Shown in pieces: positions 54,001 to 63,983 of a stretch of DNA of 64,000 bases. The notes below the pieces were generated by a model. That model made no database searches, had not been told where the DNA came from, and saw only the letters and a list, made by a program, of their open reading frames with translations. Made by a program: the position numbers and the translations under genes. This DNA comes from Ignatzschineria ureiclastica (GTDB lineage Bacteria > Pseudomonadota > Gammaproteobacteria > Cardiobacteriales > Wohlfahrtiimonadaceae): NCBI RefSeq assembly GCF_003121845.1, contig NZ_QEWQ01000006.1, positions 1 through 64,000 of the forward strand, read 5' to 3'. The stretch's first letter is position 1, and each line of letters starts with the position of its first letter.

Positions 54001-55110
54001 TTAAATCCCCTTATGAGAAATCAATACTCTTGAATATAATCGTTCGCCATTCAAATAAGCCCGATCAAGCTTACCATTCCAATTTTCTGAAATAACACTG
54101 TTCAAAAAACCATCTTTCACGTAAAAGTCCATACCTAGAATTTCAAACTGTTCAGGGTTGTATTTATCCAAGAAAGATATAGGGACTCCCATAATCCCTT
54201 GATAATCACTTGGGATTGCATTTGTTCTAGGAACCTCTATTGCCTTGTAATTATCATATTCTTTATAAGCTCTTGTTTTTGATAGGCTTTTATTGAATTT
54301 AAAATTATCTGACATTGTCATTAGTTGTAATGGTTTATGTCTTCGGCCATGTTCTATGTTGGTAAACCAACGTACTCCTTTAACACGAATATATTTATTC
54401 CCTTGTTCATCTATTCTTGTCCCAACAGCATTTAAAGGGTAGTTATCAGGAACTCTAAATTCTCTATCTCCACTACTAATAGTTGCTCCTAGCCACATTT
54501 TATTCGCTTGAATAAGTGGAAAGACATCTTTATAAGTGATAGCGTTCATATTCCCAATAATAGCGAACTCTTTATCTACTTCCATAATCCACGCTAAAAA
54601 TTCACGGAATAGAGAAAAAGGGGGATTCGTGATAATCATATCCACTTCGTCTCTTAAGACTTTGATTTCATCGCTTCTAAAATCACCATCTCCTTGTAAA
54701 TACTTCCACTCTAAATCATCTACGTTAATCCTACTATGAGCATTACTCTCGCTAGTAAGCGTGAAAATTTTTCCTTTTTGAGCTAATTTCTGTTTATCAT
54801 ACTCAAGGTCATCTAATTCAAATAACCTTGACTGATAAGGCATTTGCACTTCATTTTGGGGAGAGGCATAGCTGGTACTGATTAACTTTTTCAAACCTAG
54901 ATGTATAAAATTTTGAACAAAATAACGTGTAAAATTACTCCATTCAGGATCATCACAAGGTAAAAGAACTGTCTTGTCTTTAAAAGCATTAGGATTAAAG
55001 TCTAAATATGCCTGAATCTCTTTCTCGATATCAGAGTATTGAGTATAAAATTCATCATTCTTTTCATTTTTAGCTTTATTTAAACTCTGACTTGTATTTC
55101 GATTCGACAT
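54001..55110 (-). CDS. Adenine-specific DNA methyltransferase, EcoRI (M.EcoRI) family
   Basis: 369 residues. The catalytic NPPF is at 162-165 ('MIITNPPFSLFREFLAW'). The EcoRI-family N-terminus is present ('NEKNDEFYTQYSDIEKEI', 'KTVLLPCDDPEWSNFTRYF'), as are 'GVRWFTNIEHG.RHKPL', 'AIPSDYQGIMGVPISFLDKYNPEQFEILG'. The family methylates the second A of GAATTC in E. coli; whether the specificity is the same here is unknown. AT-rich relative to its surroundings, next to a tRNA, and so probably acquired. Confidence 0.92.
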   Translation of the reverse strand: MSNRNTSQSLNKAKNEKNDEFYTQYSDIEKEIQAYLDFNPNAFKDKTVLLPCDDPEWSNFTRYFVQNFIHLGLKKLISTSYASPQNEVQMPYQSRLFELDDLEYDKQKLAQKGKIFTLTSESNAHSRINVDDLEWKYLQGDGDFRSDEIKVLRDEVDMIITNPPFSLFREFLAWIMEVDKEFAIIGNMNAITYKDVFPLIQANKMWLGATISSGDREFRVPDNYPLNAVGTRIDEQGNKYIRVKGVRWFTNIEHGRRHKPLQLMTMSDNFKFNKSLSKTRAYKEYDNYKAIEVPRTNAIPSDYQGIMGVPISFLDKYNPEQFEILGMDFYVKDGFLNSVISENWNGKLDRAYLNGERLYSRVLISHKGI

Positions 55111-55790
55111 ATAAAATCCTTAAATTAAAATATCAGGATATTTGTTAATCCCTCTCAAACGACTTATGCAAAGTATATTACAGATATTGAAACAACGTCA
55201 CTGCTATATTCTCTAGGGTGCATTTGGCAAAATTCACAAAATTAGGATACATGAGATAGTTATTCAGATCTTGAATGTTCCGACTTGATCATTATTTCGT
55301 GAAATGGGGATCATCACGGTATTTCTACAAAATACTTAGATTGGCAATACAGACAATAAAAAGAGATTTTTAAATTGGATAACTTGAACAATGACCTGTT
55401 TTTATATAAAGATTTCGATAAGCAATCTTTGTGTATTCTGTACAGAAAAGTTTCCAAATAATAGCTTGAGTATGTCAATTTCATTCATATGATATGACAT
55501 AACCTCTCCTTAATCTATCAAGAGGCGCGAAAATTATAGCAAGGCAAGGATATTGTATCAATACAATTTTAAAGCCAAACCAAAGTTCAAAAATCATATT
55601 GTTATTTCATAGTTTATCACCAAGTTTTATCAGCTCTATTCACCAATTTCATTAAAAATGTGCTTATATCTCATCAATGATCATAAAAAATGCCACTGAC
55701 TTTCATCAATGGCATCTATTTTGTATTGCTTCATGCTTTACAGCACTCTTGACAACGTCTCTATCGTAAAAATTACAATATTATCACTAT
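55111..55790. other. Gap between lpd and the methyltransferase
   Basis: 680 bp, AT-rich, with no ORF of note and no direct-repeat array. It carries the lpd terminator (55684-55719) and, near the methyltransferase, presumably its promoter. No controller-protein (C protein) gene is present. Confidence 0.5.
55684..55719 (-). terminator. Terminator of the sucA-sucB-lpd operon
   Basis: Minus-strand stem ATGCCATTGA / TCAGTGGCAT (one G-T pair) with an 8-nt loop, then a T run. It lies 72 nt beyond the lpd stop. Confidence 0.8.
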
Positions 55791-57221
55791 CTATTTACGA
55801 TTCATCATATGAATCGCACTCTTATGAATACCATGAGCTGCTTCCATCACACCTTCCGCTAACGTTGGATGTGCATGAATAGTGCTTGCGATATCTTCAG
55901 AAGTACCACCAAATTCAAGTACGATCACGGCTTCATGGATTAATTCAGAAGCATTAGGCCCTACGATATGAACTCCGAGTAACTTATCTGTTTTCGCATC
56001 GGCGATCATTTTGATCATCCCTTCAGTCGCTCCCATCGCTTTTGCGCGACCTGATGCTGCAAATGGGAATGAGCTTGTAATCACAGCAATGCCTTCTGCT
56101 TTACACTGCTCTTCAGTTTTACCTGCCCAAGCAATTTCAGGATGCGTATAGATGACCCAAGGAATCACATCATAATTCACACGACCATATTGCCCAGCAA
56201 TCCACTGTGCAACCGCAATCCCTTCTGCAGAACCTTTATGCGCGAGCATAGGACCGCGTACTAAATCACCAATAGCCCAAACATGTGGAAGATTTGTTTT
56301 ACATTGGTCATCTACTTTCACCATACGGCCATCCATTTCAAGACCAACAGCAGGATCTACGATATTTTCCGTAAATGCCCGGCGACCAACAGCAACAAGC
56401 AAGTAATCAAACGTCTCTTCATGTTCACCTGATTTATCACTATATTGAACGGTGACATCTTTATCCGTTGCTGTAGAGCCCGTTACTTTTGCGCCTAAAC
56501 GAATATCTAACCCTTGTTTTTTGAAGTGTTTCGCTGCATCCTTCGCAATAGCTTGATCTGCCGCTGAAAGGAACTGATCCATTGCTTCAAAAATCACAAC
56601 TTCTGCCCCTAAACGTGACCAAACACTTGCCATCTCAAGACCGATAACACCTGCACCAATTACACCTAAACGTTTTGGCACTTCTGTCAGATCAAGTGCG
56701 CCGGTTGAATCGATAATACGTTTGTTATCCACTTTTGCAGGCGGAATATCCATAGGCACAGAACCTGTGGCGAGAATGATATCTTTCGCTTTATAAGTTT
56801 CTGCTTTACCTTCATGGCTTGTCACTTCAACAACATTTTCTTTGAGCAATTTACCTGTACCTTGTAGCCATTCCACCTTATTCGCTTGGAATAACATCGC
56901 GATACCGCCGGTTAATTCTGCAACAATCTTATCTTTACGTTCAATCATTGCTTTAGGATCCATTTTGATATCACCCACTGTAATACCATGAACCGCTGAA
57001 TGATCTTTCGCTTCTTCAAAAAGCGCAGAAGACTCCAGCAATGCTTTAGATGGGATACAACCGACATTTAAGCAAGTACCACCTAATGCAGGCTTGCCTG
57101 ATTTACCGATCCACTTCTCAACACAAGCTGTTTTTAAACCTAATTGCGCTGCACGAATCGCCGCGACATAACCCGCAGGACCGCCACCTATAACGATTAC
57201 ATCAAATTCTTTTTGTGCCAT
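55791..57221 (-). CDS. lpdA: Dihydrolipoamide dehydrogenase (E3)
   Basis: 476 residues. FAD motif 'VIVIGGGPAGYVAAIRAAQLG' near residue 8, redox disulfide 'GGTCLNVGCIPSKALL', NAD motif 'LGVIGAGVIGLEMASVW', C-terminal His-Glu base 'HAHPTLAEGVMEAA'. It reoxidises dihydrolipoamide of the 2-oxoglutarate (and often pyruvate) dehydrogenase. Third gene after sucA-sucB. A hairpin with a T run stands 20-odd nt upstream of its ATG (57242-57277), so its level may be attenuated relative to sucB. Confidence 0.97.
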   Translation of the reverse strand: MAQKEFDVIVIGGGPAGYVAAIRAAQLGLKTACVEKWIGKSGKPALGGTCLNVGCIPSKALLESSALFEEAKDHSAVHGITVGDIKMDPKAMIERKDKIVAELTGGIAMLFQANKVEWLQGTGKLLKENVVEVTSHEGKAETYKAKDIILATGSVPMDIPPAKVDNKRIIDSTGALDLTEVPKRLGVIGAGVIGLEMASVWSRLGAEVVIFEAMDQFLSAADQAIAKDAAKHFKKQGLDIRLGAKVTGSTATDKDVTVQYSDKSGEHEETFDYLLVAVGRRAFTENIVDPAVGLEMDGRMVKVDDQCKTNLPHVWAIGDLVRGPMLAHKGSAEGIAVAQWIAGQYGRVNYDVIPWVIYTHPEIAWAGKTEEQCKAEGIAVITSSFPFAASGRAKAMGATEGMIKMIADAKTDKLLGVHIVGPNASELIHEAVIVLEFGGTSEDIASTIHAHPTLAEGVMEAAHGIHKSAIHMMNRK

Positions 57222-57241
57222 TATTATATTTCTCCTTTAAA

Positions 57242-57277
57242 AAGAATCCTTTATCGACTAATGCAATAAAGGATTCT
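57242..57277 (-). terminator. Hairpin with T run directly upstream of lpd
   Basis: Minus-strand stem AGAATCCTTTAT / ATAAAGGATTCT with an 11-nt loop, followed by TTTT and then at once AAAGGAG, the lpd ribosome-binding site. It has the form of an intrinsic terminator or attenuator, between sucB and lpd. Confidence 0.7.
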
Positions 57278-57413
57278 TCAGTTTTAATTCAAGCTTGAGA
57301 GATTACGTAAAGTCATTAATAACTTATAATTCATGACCTTAATATATCGCTTACAACGATCGCAATCATCTCATCTTAATGATGATTTAATAGACTCAAA
57401 ATAATTGAGAATA

Positions 57414-58616
57414 TTAGAGCTCAAGAATCATACTTGCTGGATCTTCTAAGGCATTCTTAATAGAAACTAAGAAACCAACCGCTTCTGCACCATCGATAAT
57501 TCTATGGTCATAAGAATGTGCAACATACATCATTGGTGCTGCAATAATTTGACCATCTTTGACGATAGGACGCTCATAAGTGTTATGCATTCCTAAGATA
57601 CCGCTTTGTGGTGGGTTAATGATAGGTGTTGATAACATTGAACCAAATACGCCACCATTGGTGATTGTGAATGTACCGCCAGTCATCTCATCAATTGTGA
57701 GCGTACCCTCTTTCGCTTTAGTTGCATACTCGATAATTTGTTTCTCGATATCTGCAAGACTTAATTGATCCGCATTACGGATAATAGGTACCACTAAACC
57801 ACGTGGTGATGATACAGCAATACCGATATCAAAATAACCATGATAAACAATATCATTACCATCGATTGAGGCATTCACTGCAGGGTATTTTTTCAATGCT
57901 TCTACAGCAGCTTTCACGAAGAAAGACATAAAGCCTAATTTCACACCATGCACTTTAGTAAAGCGATCTTGGTATTTCTTACGCATGCTGATCACAGGTT
58001 CCATGTTGATCTCATTAAATGTAGTCAACATCGCAGTGGTGTTTGTTGCATCTAAAAGACGCTCAGCGATACGCGCACGTAAACGCGTCATTGGAACACG
58101 TTTCTCTACACGCTCACCTACCGGCATTGCTGCAACTGATGCAGATTTAGCTGCAGGCGCTGCTTTAGCCCCACCATTTTTCAAGAAGTTTTCAATATCT
58201 TCTTTTAAATGACGACCATTTTTGCCTGTTGCAGGAATTTTAGTAATATCGAGTTTATTCTCTTCCACTAAACGACGTACAGTAGGTGACATACCTACTT
58301 CATCATCTTCATTTGCTGCCGGCGCTGCTGCTTGTGCTTCCGCTTTGGGGGCTTCTTCTGCTTTCGCTGCTGGTGCACTACCTGCTTCAATAATTGCAAG
58401 TACAGTACCTGCGGTTACATCCGTACCTTCTGTGACTTTGATCTCTTTGATCGTACCGCTTGCCGTTGCAGGTACCTCTAACATCACTTTGTCAGTTTCA
58501 AGGTCAACAAGGTTTTCGCCCTCTTCAACGTGATCACCCACTTGTTTGTGCCAAGTAGAAAGAAGCGCATCCGCAACAGATTCAGGAAGCGTTGGAACTT
58601 TAATCTCAATACTCAT
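57414..58616 (-). CDS. sucB: 2-oxoglutarate dehydrogenase E2 (dihydrolipoyl succinyltransferase)
   Basis: 400 residues. Lipoyl domain 1-77 with the lipoylated Lys in 'ETDKVMLEVPA' (about 43). Ala/Pro/Glu linker 78-105. E3-binding domain about 107-146 ('SPTVRRLVEENKLDITKIPATGKNGRHLKEDIENFL'). Catalytic domain from about 170 with 'HSYDHRIIDGAEAVGFL' (catalytic His-Asp) near the C-terminus. Operon: sucA, sucB, lpd on the minus strand. Confidence 0.98.
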   Translation of the reverse strand: MSIEIKVPTLPESVADALLSTWHKQVGDHVEEGENLVDLETDKVMLEVPATASGTIKEIKVTEGTDVTAGTVLAIIEAGSAPAAKAEEAPKAEAQAAAPAANEDDEVGMSPTVRRLVEENKLDITKIPATGKNGRHLKEDIENFLKNGGAKAAPAAKSASVAAMPVGERVEKRVPMTRLRARIAERLLDATNTTAMLTTFNEINMEPVISMRKKYQDRFTKVHGVKLGFMSFFVKAAVEALKKYPAVNASIDGNDIVYHGYFDIGIAVSSPRGLVVPIIRNADQLSLADIEKQIIEYATKAKEGTLTIDEMTGGTFTITNGGVFGSMLSTPIINPPQSGILGMHNTYERPIVKDGQIIAAPMMYVAHSYDHRIIDGAEAVGFLVSIKNALEDPASMILEL

Positions 58617-58887
58617 TGTAATTTCTCCTATTTTTAAAACATAACTCTGAAAAATATTTTTAGTTTCTTAAGAATTCATAAATATACAGTACAACCATTA
58701 TTTTATTAATAAACTCATTATATATTAATTTAATAATTAAATTTATATGTAATTCATATGTGATTTATATGTAACTCTATATGAATATCCCTCTTAAGAA
58801 AACTTTAATTTATTTGTGAAGATCGTTGCGATCTTTAAACCACCATAGAGTCTTAAAATCGCAACGTTTTTAGTTATAAAACTTTAT

Positions 58888-61755
58888 TTACTCGGCATCT
58901 GCAAGCGGGAAAACTGCATCTAATAATGCTTTCTCTTGTCTTACATGGGCATTGTTATAACCAACCGCAGGCGCAGCGGCAGCGGGTCTTGTGATAAAGA
59001 CTAATTCTTGCTCATCAGTGACCACATTCTCTAAGTATGGACGAACAAATGTCGCATAACCTTGGTTTGCAGGCTCATCTTGGATAAAGATCACTTCTGC
59101 TGCTTTTGGATATTTCGCCAATTCCGCTTTCAAAGCTGCTGTTGGGAATGGATAGATTTCTTCGAGGCGAATAATCGCAGTTTTGCTATCTTTCACTGCT
59201 TCACGACGATCTCTTACATCATAGAAAATTTTACCCACAGAGATCACAACACGCTCAACATTGTTTGCATCAATCGCATCAATCTCAGGTAATACCGATT
59301 GGAATTTACCATTTGCAAGATCATCTAATACGTTGACCGCTTGTTTATGGCGGAGCAAGCTCTTAGGTGTCATCACCACGAGCGGTTTACGATACTCTTG
59401 TAACATTTGACGACGAAGCATATGGAATGTCTGTGCCGGTGTTGTTGGTACCACTAAGCTCATATTGTTCTCAGCACACATTTGTAAGAAACGCTCAGGT
59501 CTTGCTGATGAATGCTCAGGACCTTGGCCTTCATAACCATGTGGTAGCAACATGACAAGGCCATTGAACCGGCGCCATTTCGTTTCACCCGCAGCGATAA
59601 ATTGATCGATCACGACTTGCGCACCATTGGCAAAGTCACCAAATTGCGCTTCCCAAATAACAAGCGCATTAGGTTCAGTTGCGGCATAACCGAATTCAAA
59701 ACCTAAAACACCCGCTTCTGACAGAATGGAATCAATCACTGAGAATCGTGCTTGATCCTTAGTAAGGTGTTGCAACGGAATATAAGTATTACCATCTTCT
59801 TGGTTATGATAAACCGCATGACGATGGAAGAATGTACCGCGGCCAGCATCTTCACCAGAAATACGCACAGGATATCCTTCTTCAAGAAGTGTTGCATAAG
59901 CCATGACTTCTGCAAAGCCCCAATCCATTTCGATCTCACCTTCACCCATTTTGAGTCGATTCTCATGAATTTTCTCAACGCGATTATGAAGTTTGAAGTT
60001 CTCAGGCAATTTATTCATGATCTGCGCAATTTCAGTAATACGCGATTTCACAACGCTTGTATCAGGAACGACAGGTCCTTCTTCATCAAACTTGTCATGT
60101 GCCTTAGCGATTTTTTCCCATTTTTGCATATAAGAGCTATTGATTGAATCAATGGTTGGGAAACCCACAGGCGTACCCGCATCCATTTTCTCTTTATACT
60201 CTTGGGTGAATTTTTTGAAATCTTCTTCCGTAATGACACCTTCTGCAATGAGTTTATCAGCATAAACACGCGCAGGTGTTTGATGTGCACCTACTTTTTT
60301 ATACATCATCGGTTGTGTTGCTCTTGGCTCATCAGCCTCGTTATGACCAAGACGACGATAACAGACGATATCTACCACAACATCTTTATGGAATGTATTA
60401 CGATAGCCTAATGCTAATTGTGTCGCATGTTTAACCGCTTCAGGATCATCCCCATTCACATGTAAAACAGGAGCTTGGACAATTTTCGCAGGATCTGTAC
60501 AGTACTCAGAAGAGCGAGCATCTAAGAGGTTTGATGTGGTAAAGCCAACTTGGTTATTGACAACAATATGGAAAGTACCTCCCGTTGCATAACCACGCAC
60601 TTGTGACAATTGTAAGGTTTCTAAACCAATTCCTTGCCCTGCAAATGCGGCATCACCATGGATTAATACAGGTAAAACCGTATTAAATGGTAATTGGCCC
60701 ATTGGGGTATCAGGTCCAACCCGGCGCTCAAGACGAGCACGAACAGATCCTTCTACCACAGGATTCACGATCTCTAAATGAGATGGGTTAAATGCTAGCG
60801 CTAAATGAACAGGTGGGTTATTAGGGGTTGCTTTCACAGAAGAAGAGAAACCCATGTGATATTTCACATCACCTGAACCTTTAGTGAAAGTCGGACGACC
60901 TTCAAACTCATCAAAGAGTTGTTTCGGTGCTTTACCTAAAATATTGATCAATACATTTAAACGACCACGATGCGCCATACCGATCACAATCTCTTCAGCA
61001 CCAAAGTCTGAAGCACCGACAACCATCTCATGAAGCATAGGAATTAACGCATCACCACCTTCGAGTGAGAAACGTTTTTGACCAACATAACGCGTATGTA
61101 AATAGCGCTCTAAGCCATCTGCTGCCACCAATTCCTTAAGCGTTTCAATCCGCTCTTCATTTGAGAAGCGATAACCATCTTTGACTTCTTCTAAGCGCTT
61201 TCTAAGCCAAATACGCTCTTCATCATTGGTGATATGTTCGATCTCAACACCGATATGACCGGTATAGGTACGTTTTACAGTATCGAGGATCTCACGTAGT
61301 GGCATAGCATCTTTACCTGCAAGCCCACCTGTTTGGAAGACGGTATCCATATCCATTTCGGTTAAACCGAAGAATGCAGGATTTAATTCAGGAACCACTT
61401 TATCTTCACGCAAATGAAGAGGGCATAAGTCTGCAACTTGATGCCCTCTTCGACGATATTCTTCAATTAAACGTAAAACACCTACCTGTTTTGCAAGATG
61501 CGCTTCATCAACGCTTCCACCCTGCACAACAACGCCTCGATGACGCATCTGCTCAAAGGCTCTTTTCACAGGACCTTGCGCTACATCTTGACCATCCTCA
61601 TTTTTGAAATCAGCAAAATATTGTTGCCATTCTGCTGACACAGATTGAGGATCTTCCAGATAGGATTCGAATAACTCTTCTACATAGGTCTGATTTGCAC
61701 CATTGAGTGCCGACGTTTCTCTGAACTTATCTATTAGTTTCATATTATCGCTCAC
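58888..61755 (-). CDS. sucA: 2-oxoglutarate dehydrogenase E1
   Basis: 955 residues, full length. E1o hallmarks: 'EYRRRGHQVADLCPL', 'GMAHRGRLNVLINILGK' (thiamine diphosphate site), 'GDAAFAGQGIGLETLQLSQVRGYATGGTFHIVVNNQVGFTT', 'GYRNTFHKDVVVDIVCYRRLGHNEADEP', 'FFHRHAVYHNQE', 'LLPHGYEGQGPEHSSARPERFLQ'. Decarboxylates 2-oxoglutarate in the TCA cycle. First gene of the operon, divergent from oxyR. The AT-rich gap of 271 nt to sucB contains a weak hairpin but no gene. Confidence 0.98.
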   Translation of the reverse strand: MSDNMKLIDKFRETSALNGANQTYVEELFESYLEDPQSVSAEWQQYFADFKNEDGQDVAQGPVKRAFEQMRHRGVVVQGGSVDEAHLAKQVGVLRLIEEYRRRGHQVADLCPLHLREDKVVPELNPAFFGLTEMDMDTVFQTGGLAGKDAMPLREILDTVKRTYTGHIGVEIEHITNDEERIWLRKRLEEVKDGYRFSNEERIETLKELVAADGLERYLHTRYVGQKRFSLEGGDALIPMLHEMVVGASDFGAEEIVIGMAHRGRLNVLINILGKAPKQLFDEFEGRPTFTKGSGDVKYHMGFSSSVKATPNNPPVHLALAFNPSHLEIVNPVVEGSVRARLERRVGPDTPMGQLPFNTVLPVLIHGDAAFAGQGIGLETLQLSQVRGYATGGTFHIVVNNQVGFTTSNLLDARSSEYCTDPAKIVQAPVLHVNGDDPEAVKHATQLALGYRNTFHKDVVVDIVCYRRLGHNEADEPRATQPMMYKKVGAHQTPARVYADKLIAEGVITEEDFKKFTQEYKEKMDAGTPVGFPTIDSINSSYMQKWEKIAKAHDKFDEEGPVVPDTSVVKSRITEIAQIMNKLPENFKLHNRVEKIHENRLKMGEGEIEMDWGFAEVMAYATLLEEGYPVRISGEDAGRGTFFHRHAVYHNQEDGNTYIPLQHLTKDQARFSVIDSILSEAGVLGFEFGYAATEPNALVIWEAQFGDFANGAQVVIDQFIAAGETKWRRFNGLVMLLPHGYEGQGPEHSSARPERFLQMCAENNMSLVVPTTPAQTFHMLRRQMLQEYRKPLVVMTPKSLLRHKQAVNVLDDLANGKFQSVLPEIDAIDANNVERVVISVGKIFYDVRDRREAVKDSKTAIIRLEEIYPFPTAALKAELAKYPKAAEVIFIQDEPANQGYATFVRPYLENVVTDEQELVFITRPAAAAPAVGYNNAHVRQEKALLDAVFPLADAE

Positions 61756-61986
61756 ATTTACCTTGGATTAAAAAAAATTGACAGGAACTAAAAAAGAAAG
61801 AAATTATTTTTATTATAACCTATCTTTCATCATTTAGCCCATTTTATAGCCTTTTGCGCCTAACGTTTTACAACCTTCCCTACCAGACAATTTTTATTAT
61901 TCCCCTGCTTATTTAAATTTACCTTAATCTAAATATGGTAGTATGTAAATCATTAACACAATTAGTTTTCTTTATGAGGTTGTTGC

Positions 61987-62859
61987 ATGAAATTGAATGA
62001 ACTTCGTTACTTTATCGCCGTCGCAGAAGAGCGACATTTTGGACGTGCTGCTCAAAAGTGCTTCATCTCCCAACCCGCACTTTCTATCGGCATCAAAAAC
62101 CTAGAAGCTTCAATGGAGGTTTCTCTTTTTGAAAGAACCACCAACGAAGTATTACTCACGCCGGAGGGGGAAAAAGCACTCCCTAAAGCCAGAAGAATCT
62201 TTGAACTTGTTGACGAACTCTTTACGCTTAGCCATGAGTCGAACTCTATGGAAGGCCGTTTTAATTTAGGCGTGATCTTCACAATCGCCCCTTATCTTCT
62301 TCCTAGAATGATTCCTGTATTACGTAAAAATGCGCCAGAGATCCAGCTCCATATTTATGAAAATATGACAGATAGCCTTCTTCCGATGTTAAAAACCGGT
62401 GAGATTGATGCTGCAATTTTAGCGCTGCCAATCTCTGATCCAACTTTTGAGGTGATCGAACTCTATGAAGAGCCTTTCTATGTTGTAACCCCTAAAGGCC
62501 ATCCTTTAGCAGAAAAAGAGATTATCTCGCCAGAAGAGATTCATGAATATGATCCTCTATTGCTCAATATCGGACACTGCTTTAGAGATCAGGTCTTAGA
62601 TAGCTGTAAAGAGATCAATGCAACAAACTCCCATCATCACTCGCTTGAAACCATTCGCAATATCGTGGCAGCAGGTCATCAGATCTCTGTATTACCTAAA
62701 TATGCTTTAATGGATGATCATTTAAGTGAGTTATTGCACTATATCCCATTTACAGAACCAGTTCCGACCCGCAAAGTAGCACTTATTTATCGCAAAGAGT
62801 TCACTCAAATGCGTAAAATAGAGATGATTGCTAAATGTATTTTAGATCTCAAACTGTAA
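61987..62859 (+). CDS. oxyR: LysR-type peroxide sensor OxyR
   Basis: 290 residues. N-terminal LysR helix-turn-helix ('LNELRYFIAVAEERHFGRAAQKCFISQPALSIGIKNLEASMEVSLFERT'). The regulatory domain holds the OxyR redox pair: C198 in 'GHCFRDQ' and C207 in 'LDSCKE' (E. coli C199/C208), then 'SLETIRNIVAAGHQISVLP'. Both Cys are present, so peroxide sensing is expected. ATGAGGTTGTTGC precedes the ATG. Divergent from sucA; followed by moaA after 36 nt. Confidence 0.94.
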   Translation: MKLNELRYFIAVAEERHFGRAAQKCFISQPALSIGIKNLEASMEVSLFERTTNEVLLTPEGEKALPKARRIFELVDELFTLSHESNSMEGRFNLGVIFTIAPYLLPRMIPVLRKNAPEIQLHIYENMTDSLLPMLKTGEIDAAILALPISDPTFEVIELYEEPFYVVTPKGHPLAEKEIISPEEIHEYDPLLLNIGHCFRDQVLDSCKEINATNSHHHSLETIRNIVAAGHQISVLPKYALMDDHLSELLHYIPFTEPVPTRKVALIYRKEFTQMRKIEMIAKCILDLKL

Positions 62860-62895
62860 TTTTTACCTTTTCATCCCCGTTGTAGGAGGCTTTCG

Positions 62896-63870
62896 ATGTT
62901 AATCGATCAATTTGGTCGGAAAATAGATTATGTACGAATCTCGGTCACAGATCGCTGTGACCTGAGATGTACTTACTGTATCCCCAAAGGCTTCAAAGGA
63001 TTTGAGGTCAATAAAAATTGGCTCACATTTGATGAAATTATGCGAGTTGTCACAGCGTTTTCCGCAATGGGAACTGATCACTACCGAATTACCGGCGGTG
63101 AGCCGTTACTACGGAAAGATGTGACGGAACTGATCGCTAGAATGGCGGCTATTCCCACGATCAAAGACCTATCTATGACGACGAATGCGACGCAGCTTGA
63201 ACGTCATGCCAAAGCACTTAAAGAAGCCGGGCTTAACAGGCTTAATATTAGCTTAGACTCTATTAATCCGCTCACTGTGCACCAAATTACCGGTAATGAT
63301 TGTATTGAAAAAGTACAAAAAGGAATCTTTGCTGCTAAAGAAGCGGGATTTGAAACAATCAAAATCAATATGGTGCCCATGATAGGTGTCAATGACCAAG
63401 ATATTGACTCTATGATCCAATTTTGTATGGATAATGGTTTAATTCTCCGCCTTATTGAAGCGATGCCAATGGGAGTTACGGGGCAGCAGACACAAGGAGA
63501 TAATCTCACCAAGCTGTTAGAGACTTTACGACAAAAATATGGTTTGATTGATTCAACTAAAACCTTAGGCCAAGGTCCTGCTCGTTACTATGAATCACCG
63601 GATGGCAAGTTCACAATGGGCCTCATCACCCCGATGAGCCAACATTTTTGTGATACTTGTAATCGTGTTCGGTTAGCTGTTGATGGCACACTCTATATGT
63701 GTTTAGGCCAAGAAGAAGCCTATCCACTTCGGGAAATGCTCCGAGATGGCTGTAGCGATGAAGAGCTACATCAAGCAATTCGTAAAGCGATTGACCTAAA
63801 ACCACAAAAACATGAGTTCCGCACCGATGCCACCAAGATTAAACGGATTATGTCCATGACAGGAGGTTAA
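62896..63870 (+). CDS. moaA: GTP 3',8-cyclase MoaA
   Basis: 324 residues. Radical-SAM enzyme of molybdenum-cofactor synthesis. N-terminal cluster motif 'CDLRCTYC' in 'ISVTDRCDLRCTYCIP' (residues about 15-30), 'RITGGEPLLRKD', and the C-terminal second cluster 'FCDTCNRVRL...LYMCLG'. It ends in the conserved Gly-Gly required for activation. TAGGAGGCTTTCG precedes the ATG. Confidence 0.98.
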   Translation: MLIDQFGRKIDYVRISVTDRCDLRCTYCIPKGFKGFEVNKNWLTFDEIMRVVTAFSAMGTDHYRITGGEPLLRKDVTELIARMAAIPTIKDLSMTTNATQLERHAKALKEAGLNRLNISLDSINPLTVHQITGNDCIEKVQKGIFAAKEAGFETIKINMVPMIGVNDQDIDSMIQFCMDNGLILRLIEAMPMGVTGQQTQGDNLTKLLETLRQKYGLIDSTKTLGQGPARYYESPDGKFTMGLITPMSQHFCDTCNRVRLAVDGTLYMCLGQEEAYPLREMLRDGCSDEELHQAIRKAIDLKPQKHEFRTDATKIKRIMSMTGG

Positions 63871-63983
63871 CCTCATTAGTTCTATGGTACAAATCATACA
63901 TTTTTTGAGCTTTTACACCGAATTTTAGTACTATTGGATATATCAACAAAGATATATCAACAAACTTTAAAAGGGATCCTGAA

